DNA from: a virus | Strand: one strand, 5' to 3' | Virus record (IMG/VR): IMGVR_UViG_3300031512_000008 | Location: 1-31,263 of that record | DNA: 31,263 bases | Shown here: in pieces, positions 14,469 through 23,893 of the stretch | Layout: every line of letters starts with the position of its first letter | How positions within the stretch are numbered: position 1 is the stretch's first letter | The notes under the pieces: generated by a model | The model's input: the letters and a program-made list of their open reading frames with translations, nothing else | Databases searched by the model: none | Told to the model about the DNA's origin: nothing | Program-made: the position numbers and the translations under genes

Positions 14469-14689
14469 GCAGCAACAAGCTCACTCGCGACGAGTGTCTT
14501 GAGCAGGCTTTTCGCGCTCATTGTGAGGCTGGCTACATCACGGACGAGGCAGCCAGCCTCCTGAACACGGCTACCGCCGGTATTCCAGATGCGGAAGCGT
14601 ACGCCGAAACGCTGTTGACGCGGGGAGTTATTACCGAATTGGATGAGCGGAATCTGCGCTTGCTGATCGAGACGTCGTCTGCGCAATAG
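14465..14689 (+). CDS. Small helical protein after the capsid gene
   Basis: 74 residues, ATGA overlap with the capsid gene. Wholly helical and acidic (LTRDECLEQAFRAHCEAGYI, ELDERNLRLLIETSSAQ). It may be a head-assembly or connector accessory. No family recognised. Confidence 0.65.
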   Translation: MSSNKLTRDECLEQAFRAHCEAGYITDEAASLLNTATAGIPDAEAYAETLLTRGVITELDERNLRLLIETSSAQ

Positions 14690-14699
14690 GAGGTAGCCC

Positions 14700-15731
14700 A
14701 TGCCGTTTCCAGACCGAATTGAACCATCTTCTCAGGTGGTCAAGTGGCTGTCCGACGACTTCAACGGGAGTATGATAGACAGCACCAACTGGGATGTTAC
14801 CGGCACACCATCGGTCACCAGCAGCGAGCTGACGCTATCTGCAGGACAGGCACTGTTGAGCAAACAAGGGTTCCAACCGCCGTGCTTGATTGAAGTCGTC
14901 TGCACCATGAATTGGCGTGCCAGCGGCGACGATTTTAGGTTGGGCTTCTACACCGACGATAACAACCTTGTGGAATGGCGAGCGGCTGGAAACACCGGTT
15001 CCAACATGGACGCGGTCATGCGTGCTGGTGGGGTTGCAGACGACCAGACCGGTATCAACGTCGGAGCGGTGAACGGGCAGTACCGGCTTGCCAGTGTCTA
15101 CGTCGGTGTCGGGGAAGCGGTCTGGTCGTTTCGTACGCTGGGCGGGATCAACCAGCGTAATGAAGTGTATCGCATTCGGGAGCACGGCATTCCGGACGGT
15201 CCGTTCCGAGTACGGCTGGCGGGGTTGGCAACGGGCGGGTCTAGCCAGCTTAAGGTTCATAGGGTCCAGGCGTACCAGCTGGCGGACTTAATGCCCGTGG
15301 GCGCGTTGGGACACCACGTTGACGGCATGGCTATTCCCGTGCGGTTGACGAACACTCCGTTCGCAGCGTCGCCGAGCAGCCCCGCGCTTGGCGCTGTTCA
15401 AATAACCACTGACGTGATCAGCGCGTTAGGTGCTGGTGCCGTGCAGACGGGATCAAACCGGAACCCGTTTACCGAGCAGGCGCACGTGCAGGCGTATTTC
15501 AGTGGCGACCAGCCGTTCACGTGCTGGCTGGAAGCGCAGCTGGACACCAGCAACTGGGTCGTGATTTGGTACGGTTCCAGCACAGACGCCACTACGGATG
15601 GCGTTACCCGTTACTATGCGGTCTCGCCGATACTGCAGTGCATGGGCGGCCGCAACTATCGGGTCAAGGTGCGCAACGGTGGTAGTGCTGCTGGTAACTT
15701 CCGCGCGAGCATCTCGTTTGCCATTCTGTAA
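14700..15731 (+). CDS. Beta-rich virion surface protein (LamG-like)
   Basis: 343 residues, ATAGGAGGT ribosome site. The first 195 residues look like a concanavalin/LamG-type jelly roll: DDFNGSMIDSTNWDVTG, strand pairs, FRLGFYTDDNNLVEWR. A second beta domain follows (about 200-343: QAYFSGDQPFTCWLEAQLDT). It is probably a capsid decoration or host-attachment protein. The opening is like that of many carbohydrate-binding virion proteins. The 17125 gene has a comparable jelly-roll-like opening. Confidence 0.6.
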   Translation: MPFPDRIEPSSQVVKWLSDDFNGSMIDSTNWDVTGTPSVTSSELTLSAGQALLSKQGFQPPCLIEVVCTMNWRASGDDFRLGFYTDDNNLVEWRAAGNTGSNMDAVMRAGGVADDQTGINVGAVNGQYRLASVYVGVGEAVWSFRTLGGINQRNEVYRIREHGIPDGPFRVRLAGLATGGSSQLKVHRVQAYQLADLMPVGALGHHVDGMAIPVRLTNTPFAASPSSPALGAVQITTDVISALGAGAVQTGSNRNPFTEQAHVQAYFSGDQPFTCWLEAQLDTSNWVVIWYGSSTDATTDGVTRYYAVSPILQCMGGRNYRVKVRNGGSAAGNFRASISFAIL

Positions 15732-15743
15732 GGAGGTAACGGC

Positions 15744-15947
15744 ATGAGAGCATACGTTAAGGCAGTAGGTAGCAACGTAACATTGGTGGACATTGACACT
15801 GGCGACAAGTTCACGGTATCTGCCAGTGCGCTGGAGAAGCTGTTTGGGGTGGTTCCCGCGCAGGGCGAAGTATGGGAGTATCGCGGGGCGCGGTTGGACG
15901 ACATTGCCGAGACGTTCCGCAAATGGCAGGCAGTGCAATCGGCGTAA
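15744..15947 (+). CDS. Small hypothetical protein
   Basis: 67 residues, TAAGGAGGT ribosome site. Strand-rich first half (YVKAVGSNVTLVDIDTGDKF), helical end (DDIAETFRKWQAVQ). Likely a minor virion or assembly protein by position. No family recognised. Confidence 0.6.
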   Translation: MRAYVKAVGSNVTLVDIDTGDKFTVSASALEKLFGVVPAQGEVWEYRGARLDDIAETFRKWQAVQSA

Positions 15948-15959
15948 GGGGAGTGTCCA

Positions 15960-16163
15960 ATGGCCAGCACATACAAGGGCAAGAGTCTGAGACCAGGTGG
16001 CGGCGGTCGGTTCGCGCGGCTGGTTGATCAGCTTCGGGCGCGTGGCTATTCCGAGAAGCGAGCCCGAGCCATTGCGGCTAGCGTAGGGCGCAGGAAGTAC
16101 GGTGCGACGCAGATGGCAGCTTGGTCTGCAGCAGGACGCAGTCGCAGGAGTAGGAAGGGATAG
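15960..16163 (+). CDS. Small basic phage protein
   Basis: 67 residues, very rich in Arg, Gly and Ala, with GGGGRFARLVDQLRARGYSE and IAASVGRRKYG. I recall this short pattern from small phage proteins of unknown role. The charge suggests binding to packaged DNA or RNA. It follows AAGGGGAG. Confidence 0.6.
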   Translation: MASTYKGKSLRPGGGGRFARLVDQLRARGYSEKRARAIAASVGRRKYGATQMAAWSAAGRSRRSRKG

Positions 16164-16166
16164 GCG

Positions 16167-16592
16167 GTGCTGAATGGGTGGCAGTATAAGTCATTGTTGG
16201 CGGCGCTGGCTTCTCTGTTCTGTGCGCTTATAGGGGGTTGGGACGTGTTGGCACAAGCGCTGGTGCTGCTTATTGGGCTTGACGTGCTGGGCGGACTGGC
16301 GCAAGCGTTCTACGAGAAACGGCTGAACAGTTCAATCATGCGCCGCGGACTCATTCGCAAAACCGGCTATTTCGCTGCCATTGCGCTTGCCGTTTTAATC
16401 GACCGCGCCTTGTTCCAATCCGCACCCGCGTTTCGAACACTCGTGCTGAGCTATCTCTGTGTCAATGAAGCGCTCAGCGTACTCGAACACCTTGCCGCTA
16501 TGGGTGTACCGCTGCCAGCGCAACTCAAACACACACTGGAAAAGCTGCGCCATGACATGGAGACTGACGACCAGAGACAATCTACTCAATGA
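16167..16592 (+). CDS. Phage holin
   Basis: 141 residues, GTG start 4 bases after the preceding gene. Three hydrophobic segments: about 9-25, 28-45 and 66-82, then a charged C-terminal helix. The pattern 'VLLIGLDVLGGLAQAFYEKR ... SIMRRGLIRKTGYFAAIALA' is that of the toxin-secretion/phage-lysis holin family (TcdE/Cph1-like). It makes the inner-membrane holes that release the endolysin encoded next. Confidence 0.88.
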   Translation: MLNGWQYKSLLAALASLFCALIGGWDVLAQALVLLIGLDVLGGLAQAFYEKRLNSSIMRRGLIRKTGYFAAIALAVLIDRALFQSAPAFRTLVLSYLCVNEALSVLEHLAAMGVPLPAQLKHTLEKLRHDMETDDQRQSTQ

Positions 16593-17016
16593 CCCGCGAG
16601 TCAATGCCACCGCCAAACGCAAGTTCCAGGCTGTGCTGAACGACGTGCGCAGCAAGGGACTGCCACTCATGGTCTGGGAAGTATTCAGGAGCCGAGAGCA
16701 GCAGCGAGCCCTATACGCGCAAGGCAGGACGGACGCCGAGCTGCGCAAGGTCGGGTTCACCGACGAAGAGATAGCCAAGTACCGCAAGCAGGGGTATTTG
16801 AGCAGCAAGCCCGTCGTGACGAAGATCCTCAACCCCAAATACCACGGCACGGGTAGGGCAATGGATTGCTGTTGGCTGGTGGACGGCAAGCCAACATGGA
16901 ACGTGCCTGAAGAGTGGTGGAACACTTACGGGCGTGCTGCCGAAGCGCATGGGTTGGTTTGGGGTGGACGCTGGAAAATGCGGGACCTGCCACATGTGCA
17001 GTATGAAGGTGAGTAG
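16552..17016 (+). CDS. Endolysin, M15-type peptidase
   Basis: 154 residues from ATG 16552, inside the end of the holin gene in another frame, so translation is coupled. Zinc residues of the VanY/M15 family are visible: H98 and D105 in HGTGRAMD and H148 in LPHVQY, with the expected WEVFRSREQQRALYAQGRT near 42-60 and GLVWGGRWKMRD before the last His. It cuts peptide bonds in peptidoglycan cross-bridges or stems (often L-Ala-D-Glu). No separate cell-wall-binding domain. Confidence 0.9.
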   Translation: MTWRLTTRDNLLNDPRVNATAKRKFQAVLNDVRSKGLPLMVWEVFRSREQQRALYAQGRTDAELRKVGFTDEEIAKYRKQGYLSSKPVVTKILNPKYHGTGRAMDCCWLVDGKPTWNVPEEWWNTYGRAAEAHGLVWGGRWKMRDLPHVQYEGE

Positions 17017-17017
17017 C

Positions 17018-17128
17018 ATGGACGCCATAACCATCAAGCTCATACTGATGTTCATCGGCGCGTTCTTGTTGGGGTTCGTGGTTGGCTATCAATACGCCAT
17101 GAATGAGCAGGGCGGAGTGGTTGAATGA
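17018..17128 (+). CDS. Tiny single-span membrane protein in the lysis cassette
   Basis: 36 residues, GAAGGTGAG upstream. Nearly all is one membrane helix (IKLILMFIGAFLLGFVVGYQ) with an acidic tail. It follows the endolysin and overlaps the next gene by ATGA. It could be an i-spanin-like or holin-modulating peptide; too short to assign. Confidence 0.6.
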   Translation: MDAITIKLILMFIGAFLLGFVVGYQYAMNEQGGVVE

Positions 17129-18279
17129 GATTCGGGCGCGTCATTAAAAGCGGAGACCAGTTATTCGCTGCGATGTGCCAGCCTAGCTCCGGCGCAGTGA
17201 TACTGTCACGGCAATCCATCGACGATTACGTGCGGTTTCGCATTCCTGATACCGACTGCCCTCCGTTGCCGAGGCCGAGTAGTCCTTTAGATTCAGGCGT
17301 CGCCGACCAAGCCGAGCCGAATCGGTGGCTGGTTTCCGGTACGCCAGACACTTCCAATAAGTGGTTAATCAAGCAACAGACCGACCAGATCCAGCTATCA
17401 TACGCCTGTTATCCTGGCGATTTCGAACTGGAGTTTGAGGTTTCGGATTTATCGGTTCTCTCTGGTAGTGCGCTTGGAGTAATTTTTGACGGAATTGTCG
17501 TTGAGCTCAAGGTCGACGACAACAACTGGGCGTGTGTTGGATTTGGTTTTGTGGTGGGGGGCCTACCTGGTTTTTGTTGGCAGCGAATGGTTAACGGTCA
17601 GCTGGCGCAGGAACACGTTGGCGGTCCGTGGGAACCGTATGAATCCGTGTTCCGCGCTCGGGTTATCCGGAGCGGTAGCAGCTGGGCGGTCCAGGTTTGG
17701 TCGTCTGCAAATCCAGTCTGGTCAAATCCCATCCATATTGGGCCTATTGGTTCCGGACCGGTATGGATCCGAATTCGTGGATTACGGGCTTGGCTTGGCT
17801 CAGGGTATAACTGGTGGTCGGACAGGAACGTCCAGGGCAGAATTCGCTATCTGGTTACCAATTACGGTGCACCGAGCGCCATTTGGGTGCAAACGCCGGT
17901 GGTGGATGTTGGCGAACCCCGGCGCTTCAAGGCACGCGGTCTGCCACCTGCAGCCACTGTGCAGTGGCGAGCGAGCAACACACCATTTAACCCTGACGAC
18001 CCGAGTCCTTCTTGGACCAATCCAGAGGGCGAGTACCGGTACTGGCAGGCGCGAATGGCAACCACACAGCAACAGGTTTTGCTGGAACGGATTGAGCTTG
18101 TAGAGCTCGCCCAGAAACTGGTGTTTGAAATCATTTGCCCGACACGGACATTATACGTTCACCATGCGCAGGAAACATTTGCGCGTGGTAACGCAAAAGG
18201 TGTGGTTAGCATACATCGCACGCCAACGGATGAAGGCTATGGCATAGACTCAGAACGAGTGTTGACGGTGGACTGGTGA
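17125..18279 (+). CDS. Beta-rich tail/receptor-binding protein (putative)
   Basis: 384 residues, ATGA overlap. After about 50 residues it has a jelly-roll-like section (FELEFEVSDLSVLSGSALGV, IVVELKVDDNNWACVGFGF) rich in Gly, Trp and aromatic strands, then a C-terminal beta domain (WRASNTPFNPDDPSPSW). Such proteins bind surface polysaccharide or form short tail appendages. It resembles the layout of the 14700 protein. No enzyme motif seen. Confidence 0.6.
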   Translation: MRFGRVIKSGDQLFAAMCQPSSGAVILSRQSIDDYVRFRIPDTDCPPLPRPSSPLDSGVADQAEPNRWLVSGTPDTSNKWLIKQQTDQIQLSYACYPGDFELEFEVSDLSVLSGSALGVIFDGIVVELKVDDNNWACVGFGFVVGGLPGFCWQRMVNGQLAQEHVGGPWEPYESVFRARVIRSGSSWAVQVWSSANPVWSNPIHIGPIGSGPVWIRIRGLRAWLGSGYNWWSDRNVQGRIRYLVTNYGAPSAIWVQTPVVDVGEPRRFKARGLPPAATVQWRASNTPFNPDDPSPSWTNPEGEYRYWQARMATTQQQVLLERIELVELAQKLVFEIICPTRTLYVHHAQETFARGNAKGVVSIHRTPTDEGYGIDSERVLTVDW

Positions 18280-18935
18280 TTGCGTTCTATAACACAATCT
18301 GGCAACCGATAACGCAGTGCTACGAAGGCGATACGGTGTACGTGGCGCGTCTGATGCTATCGCCAAGTAGCCGTACCTGCACGGTTACCAACGGCGCGTT
18401 TGTCGGACAGGACGTTCAGCCGTTCCCTCCGGGCAGAGCGTTGCTGGCACAACATGCTCAGGACGCGGGTAAGGTTCTGCTCATGGGAGGCTGGAACGAA
18501 GCGGGGTATTTCAATCTGGGTAACCTGTATGCGCTTCACGATTGGTATCGCCTACGGGCGGGCACGGCAGGTACGCTGTCGGTTCAGATTGGTGGCGAGA
18601 ACGGCTCTATACCTGTGCTGGTTAAGTCGGCGGAAACCAACAGAGTTTACGTGGAATGGCGTGAGGTGCATAAGACGCGGACGCTGCCGGTGATGCTACT
18701 GCGCATTCGGTTCGAGGGCGATGTGTCCATGCCGTTCAAGCTTTATCCGCAGGATTGTGGGGTGACAAACATCGAGTGGATAGACATCGAACCTGTCGGC
18801 ACTATCCGTTTCAGTGCCGACGTGGGACGCCTGACGGCGAATAACCCGGAGGTTCCTCTGCTTGTGGAGGTTACCGGCACAGAGGATGTGATCGACCTAA
18901 GCACGGAAGCTGTCGTGTTCGGCAGCACGATGTAG
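18276..18935 (+). CDS. Beta-rich virion protein, unknown
   Basis: 219 residues, GTG start with GTGA overlap. Strand-rich throughout (VYVARLMLSPSSRTCTVTNG, GTLSVQIGGENGSIPVLVKS), with an Ig-like look at the C-terminus. Lies between the putative receptor-binding gene and the connector gene, so a tail or neck appendage is likely. No family recognised. Confidence 0.6.
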   Translation: MIAFYNTIWQPITQCYEGDTVYVARLMLSPSSRTCTVTNGAFVGQDVQPFPPGRALLAQHAQDAGKVLLMGGWNEAGYFNLGNLYALHDWYRLRAGTAGTLSVQIGGENGSIPVLVKSAETNRVYVEWREVHKTRTLPVMLLRIRFEGDVSMPFKLYPQDCGVTNIEWIDIEPVGTIRFSADVGRLTANNPEVPLLVEVTGTEDVIDLSTEAVVFGSTM

Positions 18936-18944
18936 GAGGGCATG

Positions 18945-19589
18945 ATGACGTTAGCAGAGCTGAGAGTGCTGGTTCGCAACATGCTGAAGTACGAGTTAGA
19001 GGACGAGTCCTTCACGGACGCGGACTTGCAGCCGTACATTCAGGAAGCAGTTCGTCAGTTCGCCCGCGATGCGTTCTGGCGATATACCTATACATCCGCC
19101 AACATCACCGCAGGGACGGTGGAGGTGGACTGCGCGTCCAGCACGCTGTTCAACCCGCGGCTGCTCGTGGTATCGCAGGTCTCGTGGAACGGTCGGCAGT
19201 TGGAGCCCGTTACAAGCGGAGAGCGGTGGCTATACCTGCCTGCCACAGGAACCCCGTCGCTGGCGCAAATTCAAGGCACGTTGGTACGCCTTTACCCGGT
19301 TCCATCCGAAAACGGCGTGTTGGTGGCATACGGCATACGGATGCCGAACATGCCATCGGCTGCGGGCGACGTCATCGACGTGCCGGCAGGTTACGAACAT
19401 GCCATTGTGTGCCATACCGTGTATGACCTTGCGAAGCTCAAGGGCAAGGACAATATGCCCCATGTTCAGGCGCGTTGGGCGGAGTACCTGCATCACGTTC
19501 AGCGGTATAGGGAGGCCACCGCAACCCAGCGGTTGGTGCAGCTTCCCGCACCTAGTCCCAGTCCACTTGCCCCGCGAGGTAGAAGATGA
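18945..19589 (+). CDS. Head-tail connector (adaptor) protein
   Basis: 214 residues. The second of two adjacent ATGs is chosen because AGGAGG lies 5 bases before it and only 2 before the first. The N-terminus (LAELRVLVRNMLKYELEDES, FTDADLQPYIQEAVRQFARD) is the helical pair typical of gp6/gp4-like adaptor proteins that sit under the portal; a strand-rich middle and a helical end with HAIVCHTVYDLAKLKGKDNM follow. Coupled by ATGA to the next gene. Confidence 0.75.
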   Translation: MTLAELRVLVRNMLKYELEDESFTDADLQPYIQEAVRQFARDAFWRYTYTSANITAGTVEVDCASSTLFNPRLLVVSQVSWNGRQLEPVTSGERWLYLPATGTPSLAQIQGTLVRLYPVPSENGVLVAYGIRMPNMPSAAGDVIDVPAGYEHAIVCHTVYDLAKLKGKDNMPHVQARWAEYLHHVQRYREATATQRLVQLPAPSPSPLAPRGRR

Positions 19590-21448
19590 GAATACCACTT
19601 GTTGGAGAGACAGGCGACCTGAACCCGTTTGAGTCTGTGTGCGTCTTGGCGCAAAACGTTGACCTGACGCAAGGACGCATACTGCCTCGCATGGGCGATG
19701 AGCAGCTGTCCACGAGTGCTACCCGCCGTGTGTTTGTGAAGGGTGACGGCAGTGTGGTAGGGTCTGGCTCACACGGTTACGGGTTTGTATGGGGAAATGA
19801 CGTCTACCTCATAAACGGTGAGAACCTGTGGCGCAAAAACGGGGACAGCGGTACCATTTTGCAGGCTCCGTCGGCTCCAGCTGTCACAGGTCACCAGATA
19901 AGCCTACCTTCGTTTAACGTTACTTCCGCAAACGATTTCTCGCCGCCTCCGACCATCTTCAGTGCCAACGGCTGGTGCAAGTGGTCAATCACGGCATCCG
20001 GTCAGACGACCATCCAAATCACAATGTCCACAGGCGGTAGGAATTTGTCGGATTACAGCGCACTGGCAATGTACGCCTTCCTGCCGAGTATGTTTGTGGG
20101 TAACTTTCGCGTCTTGGTCGACGGAACAACCCTTCCACTCCTGGAACGGAAGCCGTATTGGAACCTTGCCAACGGCACTGCCTATGTCATGACGTTTGAC
20201 CTCACTGTGCTGGCGTCCCGCAATAATGTAGATTCCATCGTGTTTCAATGGGAAGCAGACAGCAATCACGATTTCCTGCTTTTCAACCGCTTCAGACAGC
20301 TGTACAAACTGGTGCGCGGTAAGCACGTCTATCTTGCGACACGAACGCGAAACGGCATAGAGAGTTCTGCGAGTCAACCCTATGAGCTTCCTGTGCTTAA
20401 CGAGACGCTTTATTCGTACGGTGCGAACATCACGATAGCCGGGCTGACAAGCGGAGACGTCGTGAAGCTATATCGCTCGCAGGGCGAAGGCTATTACCTT
20501 GCTGCGCAGGGGACGGCAAGCGGTAGCACTCTCACGCTGTTAGATAAGGGCGATGTTGGTGAGCGGTATGTACCCTCTGGTGTCTTACCGTACGGCCCTG
20601 CGACGGTGTGGGGCAATCGCGTGGCTGTGGCGCAAGGGCAGGAGGTATACATCAGCGCCACGGGCGACCCTGTACGGTATTCGCAAGCCGTGATAAACGA
20701 CCTGAACGACCCGTACCGGATTGTTTTGCCCTTGCCGGTCATCGGGCTAACCGTCGTGGACGGTGTACTGATTGCACATACACGGCAGGGCGCGTGGAGC
20801 TGGAACCCTGTTCGTCCTTTGTTCGCGGAAGATGACCTCAGCAGAGTAATCCCCGTATTGTCGCCGTCGCCATGTCCCTTGAGCCACAAGAGCGTCGATG
20901 GTTCTGCTATAGCCGCGCGTGATGGGCTGTACGCCGACGGCAGGCTGGTGTTGCGCAAGGATTGGAGTAGCACTTCGCCTGTCGTTTTGGCGCGAGGCAA
21001 TACATTATGCGTAGCGGATGGGAACATGCTGTACGTGTGGCAGGAAAACGGCGTCGGCTGGGTACGCTACGGTCCGTTCTCCACCATAAACTGGCTGGCG
21101 TGGGACGGGCAATACGTGCTTGCGGGAGCGGAAGGCGGGCTGTTCCGTATCGGCTCAGGCACTTTGCGCGTCGGTGGCGCGGTATGGCGTTCGGGCTATA
21201 TCACTTCTGGGAATAAGTTTCATGTGGACTGGGTAAAAGTAATGACTCTGCAGACGTGTCAGGTTCGGCTTATCACGGATAGGGGAAACACAGGCTATCA
21301 CACGTTCGTGAGCTATGACAGATGGAAGCCTGCGGAAAGGGACGTGACGGACAGGGCGTTGCGTTGGGCGCAGGTGGAAGTGCTGCTGTCACAATCTCAG
21401 AGCTGTGAAGGCATAGAGGTGGAGTTAAAGGCTGTGCCATTAGAATAG
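19586..21448 (+). CDS. Tail nozzle/hub protein, beta-propeller-like
   Basis: 620 residues. Opening MRIPLVGETGDLNPFESVCV, then NVDLTQGRILPRMG, is a form seen in podovirus tail-tube 'B'/nozzle proteins (P22 gp10- or T7 gp12-like). Repeated beta-blade-like segments follow: GYGFVWGNDVYLINGENLWR, VWGNRVAVAQGQEVYISATG, IGLTVVDGVLIAHTRQGAWS, WLAWDGQYVLAGAEGGLFRI. This suggests a beta-propeller body closing the tail channel. Assigned from architecture and position after the adaptor. Confidence 0.65.
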   Translation: MRIPLVGETGDLNPFESVCVLAQNVDLTQGRILPRMGDEQLSTSATRRVFVKGDGSVVGSGSHGYGFVWGNDVYLINGENLWRKNGDSGTILQAPSAPAVTGHQISLPSFNVTSANDFSPPPTIFSANGWCKWSITASGQTTIQITMSTGGRNLSDYSALAMYAFLPSMFVGNFRVLVDGTTLPLLERKPYWNLANGTAYVMTFDLTVLASRNNVDSIVFQWEADSNHDFLLFNRFRQLYKLVRGKHVYLATRTRNGIESSASQPYELPVLNETLYSYGANITIAGLTSGDVVKLYRSQGEGYYLAAQGTASGSTLTLLDKGDVGERYVPSGVLPYGPATVWGNRVAVAQGQEVYISATGDPVRYSQAVINDLNDPYRIVLPLPVIGLTVVDGVLIAHTRQGAWSWNPVRPLFAEDDLSRVIPVLSPSPCPLSHKSVDGSAIAARDGLYADGRLVLRKDWSSTSPVVLARGNTLCVADGNMLYVWQENGVGWVRYGPFSTINWLAWDGQYVLAGAEGGLFRIGSGTLRVGGAVWRSGYITSGNKFHVDWVKVMTLQTCQVRLITDRGNTGYHTFVSYDRWKPAERDVTDRALRWAQVEVLLSQSQSCEGIEVELKAVPLE

Positions 21449-21503
21449 CCCACACTGCTGGGCTCATGGATAAGCAATTCACTCTCAGGGATGAGGTGCT
21501 GCA

Positions 21504-22202
21504 GTGAGCTTCTGGAAGCAGCTATTCAAATGGGGAAGCATATTAGCCGCACCTTTGGGTGCGCCTGCTTGGGTTAGCACATTGGCGACCGTTGGCGCGG
21601 CTGTGACGCAGGTTAGCGAGGCCGAAAGGGCAGCAAGGGAGCAAAGGAAGTTGCTGCAATCAATGCACGGCGCTTCTGACGACGTGCGTCGTATTTTGCT
21701 TGCGTTATCATCGCTTCCTCCGCCCCCTGCGCTTGCACCGCGCGTGGAGGCCGCCATGCGTGCGAACCTTCAGACCATGCTGTCCCAGTATGCCCGTACG
21801 GCGCAGCCGGGAGTGGATATTTCAGGCGCCAGCAATATGCTGCTTGCGCGTGGCTTGGCTCAAATTGCGGACGTTTATAACCGGCAAATGCTTGCTGACC
21901 AACAGGCTCAGTATCAGCACCAGTTGAACATACTGCAGATGCAGCTTGGCGGATTTAGTCAGCTGCCGGGCATGTATGCGCAACCTCTGGCCGCTTGGCA
22001 GAACATGGCACAGACGTATTCGGCAGGAGCAGCAAATGCGGTACAGCTTCTCAGTCAGTTGATGCCTGCGCCACGAGTTAATCCGCAGGCGCAGCTGGGC
22101 AGCCAGTTGGCGATGTACGGCGCGTCGGCAGGGTTGGCGGGTGCTGGACTGTTGGGGCCAAGCTTGCTCACGCAGATGATGGCCAGGGGATTGCGTGCAT
22201 GA
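21504..22202 (+). CDS. Internal virion / ejection protein 1 (putative)
   Basis: 232 residues, GTG start after GATGAGGTG. Hydrophobic N-terminus (about 8-33: KWGSILAAPLGAPAWVSTLA), a long Gln/Ala-rich helical body (YNRQMLADQQAQYQHQLNIL), and a Gly/Ala-rich hydrophobic end. This is the usual look of podovirus ejection proteins that leave the head first and line the channel through the cell envelope. Overlaps the next gene by ATGA. Confidence 0.6.
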   Translation: MSFWKQLFKWGSILAAPLGAPAWVSTLATVGAAVTQVSEAERAAREQRKLLQSMHGASDDVRRILLALSSLPPPPALAPRVEAAMRANLQTMLSQYARTAQPGVDISGASNMLLARGLAQIADVYNRQMLADQQAQYQHQLNILQMQLGGFSQLPGMYAQPLAAWQNMAQTYSAGAANAVQLLSQLMPAPRVNPQAQLGSQLAMYGASAGLAGAGLLGPSLLTQMMARGLRA

Positions 22203-23893
22203 ATCCATTCTATCAGGCGTTGATGCAGATGATAGACCAATCTACGGCGTATTCGCCACCGCCGTGGCCTGCGCTGGCTTCGCCGTCTCCACAGGCATAC
22301 GGGCAGAGAATCCGCCGTCCCGACCGTCAGCCCGGGCAGGGTGGCACGTATCACATGCCGTGGGAGGTACCGGCGGTTGCAACGACGGGGCAGGCTGAAC
22401 AGCCTCCTGTCGCGCAGGCGCAGGAAGATGACCCACTGGTGCAGTTGTACAAGGAGATAGACAAGCTGTGGACACAGTACTATGCGTTGGGCGAACAGAT
22501 AGCAAGCAGCTCACCAGAGGATGTAGAGGAGCCAGAGCTTTTGGACATACCGCTGTCCATGCCGATGTTGCCCATGCCTCAGCCAGCACCGCTGGACAGG
22601 ACGGCGGTCACTCTGGCGTCTCTGGCGACACTGTTTAACCCTGCGGGAGGGGCGCAGTATTTGGCCGTTCCCCTGCAGATGCAGGAACGGGCTACGCGCA
22701 CAGAACAGGAACGTTGGGCGACCCTTCAGCAGATGGTGGCTACGCAGTACCGCAACGTCGTTGCGGGCATTGAGGCAATGAACCGCCTAAAGGTGCAGAT
22801 GTACAACCTGAAAAAGAGCAAAGCAGAAGACCTGTATCGCCAGCGTATGACCGTACTGGAGCAACAGCGAATGCGGATTTTGGACAGAATATCGCAGATG
22901 GAGCAGCTAGCGGCGCGTCTGCGTGAAGAGCGTGCGTATCGCCAAGCAACGGCACAGGCGCGAATGACGCAGGCGGAGGCTGCGATGCTTCGTGCGCAGA
23001 CCGGACAGGAGGCGTTAGAGGCGCGAAAACCCGTTTTGGAGGCACAGGCGGATTACCTGAAGGCACGGGCGGAGGCAACCCGAACGCTGTTGCCGGAACA
23101 GGTGCGTGTGCTGCGGGCCAGGGTCGAGCAGTTGTCGGCAAGTTCGCTTAAGCTGTTGAAGCAAGCAAGCGAGATAGCGACTCGCGTATCTGCCAAGCAA
23201 AACGCGATTGTGCGTACCGGACGCAGTTACATGAGCGCGGAGGATGTGGACGTGCGCAACCTGAACAAGACGTTTTACCAGTTGCTGGCTATGCGTGAGA
23301 AAGCAGTTCAGCAGATGTTAGGCGAGGGCTATTCGATGGCTGACGCTCAGGACCGTGCCGAGATTGATAGCCTGATAGCCACTCACGATGATGCGCTGGC
23401 ACGTCTTGCGTACCAGTTGTACGTCTCTACGGGTGGGGCACTCAATAAGTTTTCGTTGTTGCGCAACAGCGCAATGGCTACCGAGTGGGAACAGCGTGCC
23501 AAGAGTGCGGTTCGCCAGTTGGAGACGCGGAAGGCAGCTGCTTCTGTGCCGACAGTCAGCGTATCGGCTCCGATGGGCGCACAGAAACAGCACAAGAAAC
23601 CCGAACAGAAGTCAACGGTTCGTCGTTGGCTGGAGGCAGCTGGTGGATGGCTATCTCGCCTATTGGGTCGCTCGAAGCCAGCAACGTCGGGTGAGCAACC
23701 GCCGAAAGCGCAACAACAGTCACGGCAACCGCCGAAGGAACAGCCACAGGCACAGGGCGCCAAGAATACGCAGAAGTCTTCCCGTGTAGAGCTGGTGGTA
23801 ACGGATAAGGAATTAACGAAGACGCAACAACAGAAAAAGGCGCAACCGCAAAAGCCGAAAATCACCGTGAAATCGTTCGAAGAGGTGCGTTAG
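22199..23893 (+). CDS. Internal virion / ejection protein 2, coiled coil
   Basis: 564 residues. Pro/Gln-rich N-terminus (1-80), a hydrophobic stretch near 140, then a long coiled coil (about 165-340) rich in Gln, Arg, Glu and Met, then a disordered Gln/Lys/Pro-rich tail (about 450-564). No enzyme motif. Composition and place directly before the giant gene fit an ejected internal protein. The stop shares its last base with the GTG of the giant gene, so their translation is coupled. Confidence 0.6.
   Translation: MNPFYQALMQMIDQSTAYSPPPWPALASPSPQAYGQRIRRPDRQPGQGGTYHMPWEVPAVATTGQAEQPPVAQAQEDDPLVQLYKEIDKLWTQYYALGEQIASSSPEDVEEPELLDIPLSMPMLPMPQPAPLDRTAVTLASLATLFNPAGGAQYLAVPLQMQERATRTEQERWATLQQMVATQYRNVVAGIEAMNRLKVQMYNLKKSKAEDLYRQRMTVLEQQRMRILDRISQMEQLAARLREERAYRQATAQARMTQAEAAMLRAQTGQEALEARKPVLEAQADYLKARAEATRTLLPEQVRVLRARVEQLSASSLKLLKQASEIATRVSAKQNAIVRTGRSYMSAEDVDVRNLNKTFYQLLAMREKAVQQMLGEGYSMADAQDRAEIDSLIATHDDALARLAYQLYVSTGGALNKFSLLRNSAMATEWEQRAKSAVRQLETRKAAASVPTVSVSAPMGAQKQHKKPEQKSTVRRWLEAAGGWLSRLLGRSKPATSGEQPPKAQQQSRQPPKEQPQAQGAKNTQKSSRVELVVTDKELTKTQQQKKAQPQKPKITVKSFEEVR

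Noticed and set aside
19069-19632. 187-residue + ORF overlapping the connector gene
   Set aside because: Shadow frame rich in Arg, Cys and Trp; the connector frame has normal codon pattern and family likeness.
21466-21507. 13-codon ORF just before the 21504 gene
   Set aside because: Its stop overlaps the GTG start, which could mean coupling, but it has no ribosome site and is too short to support.
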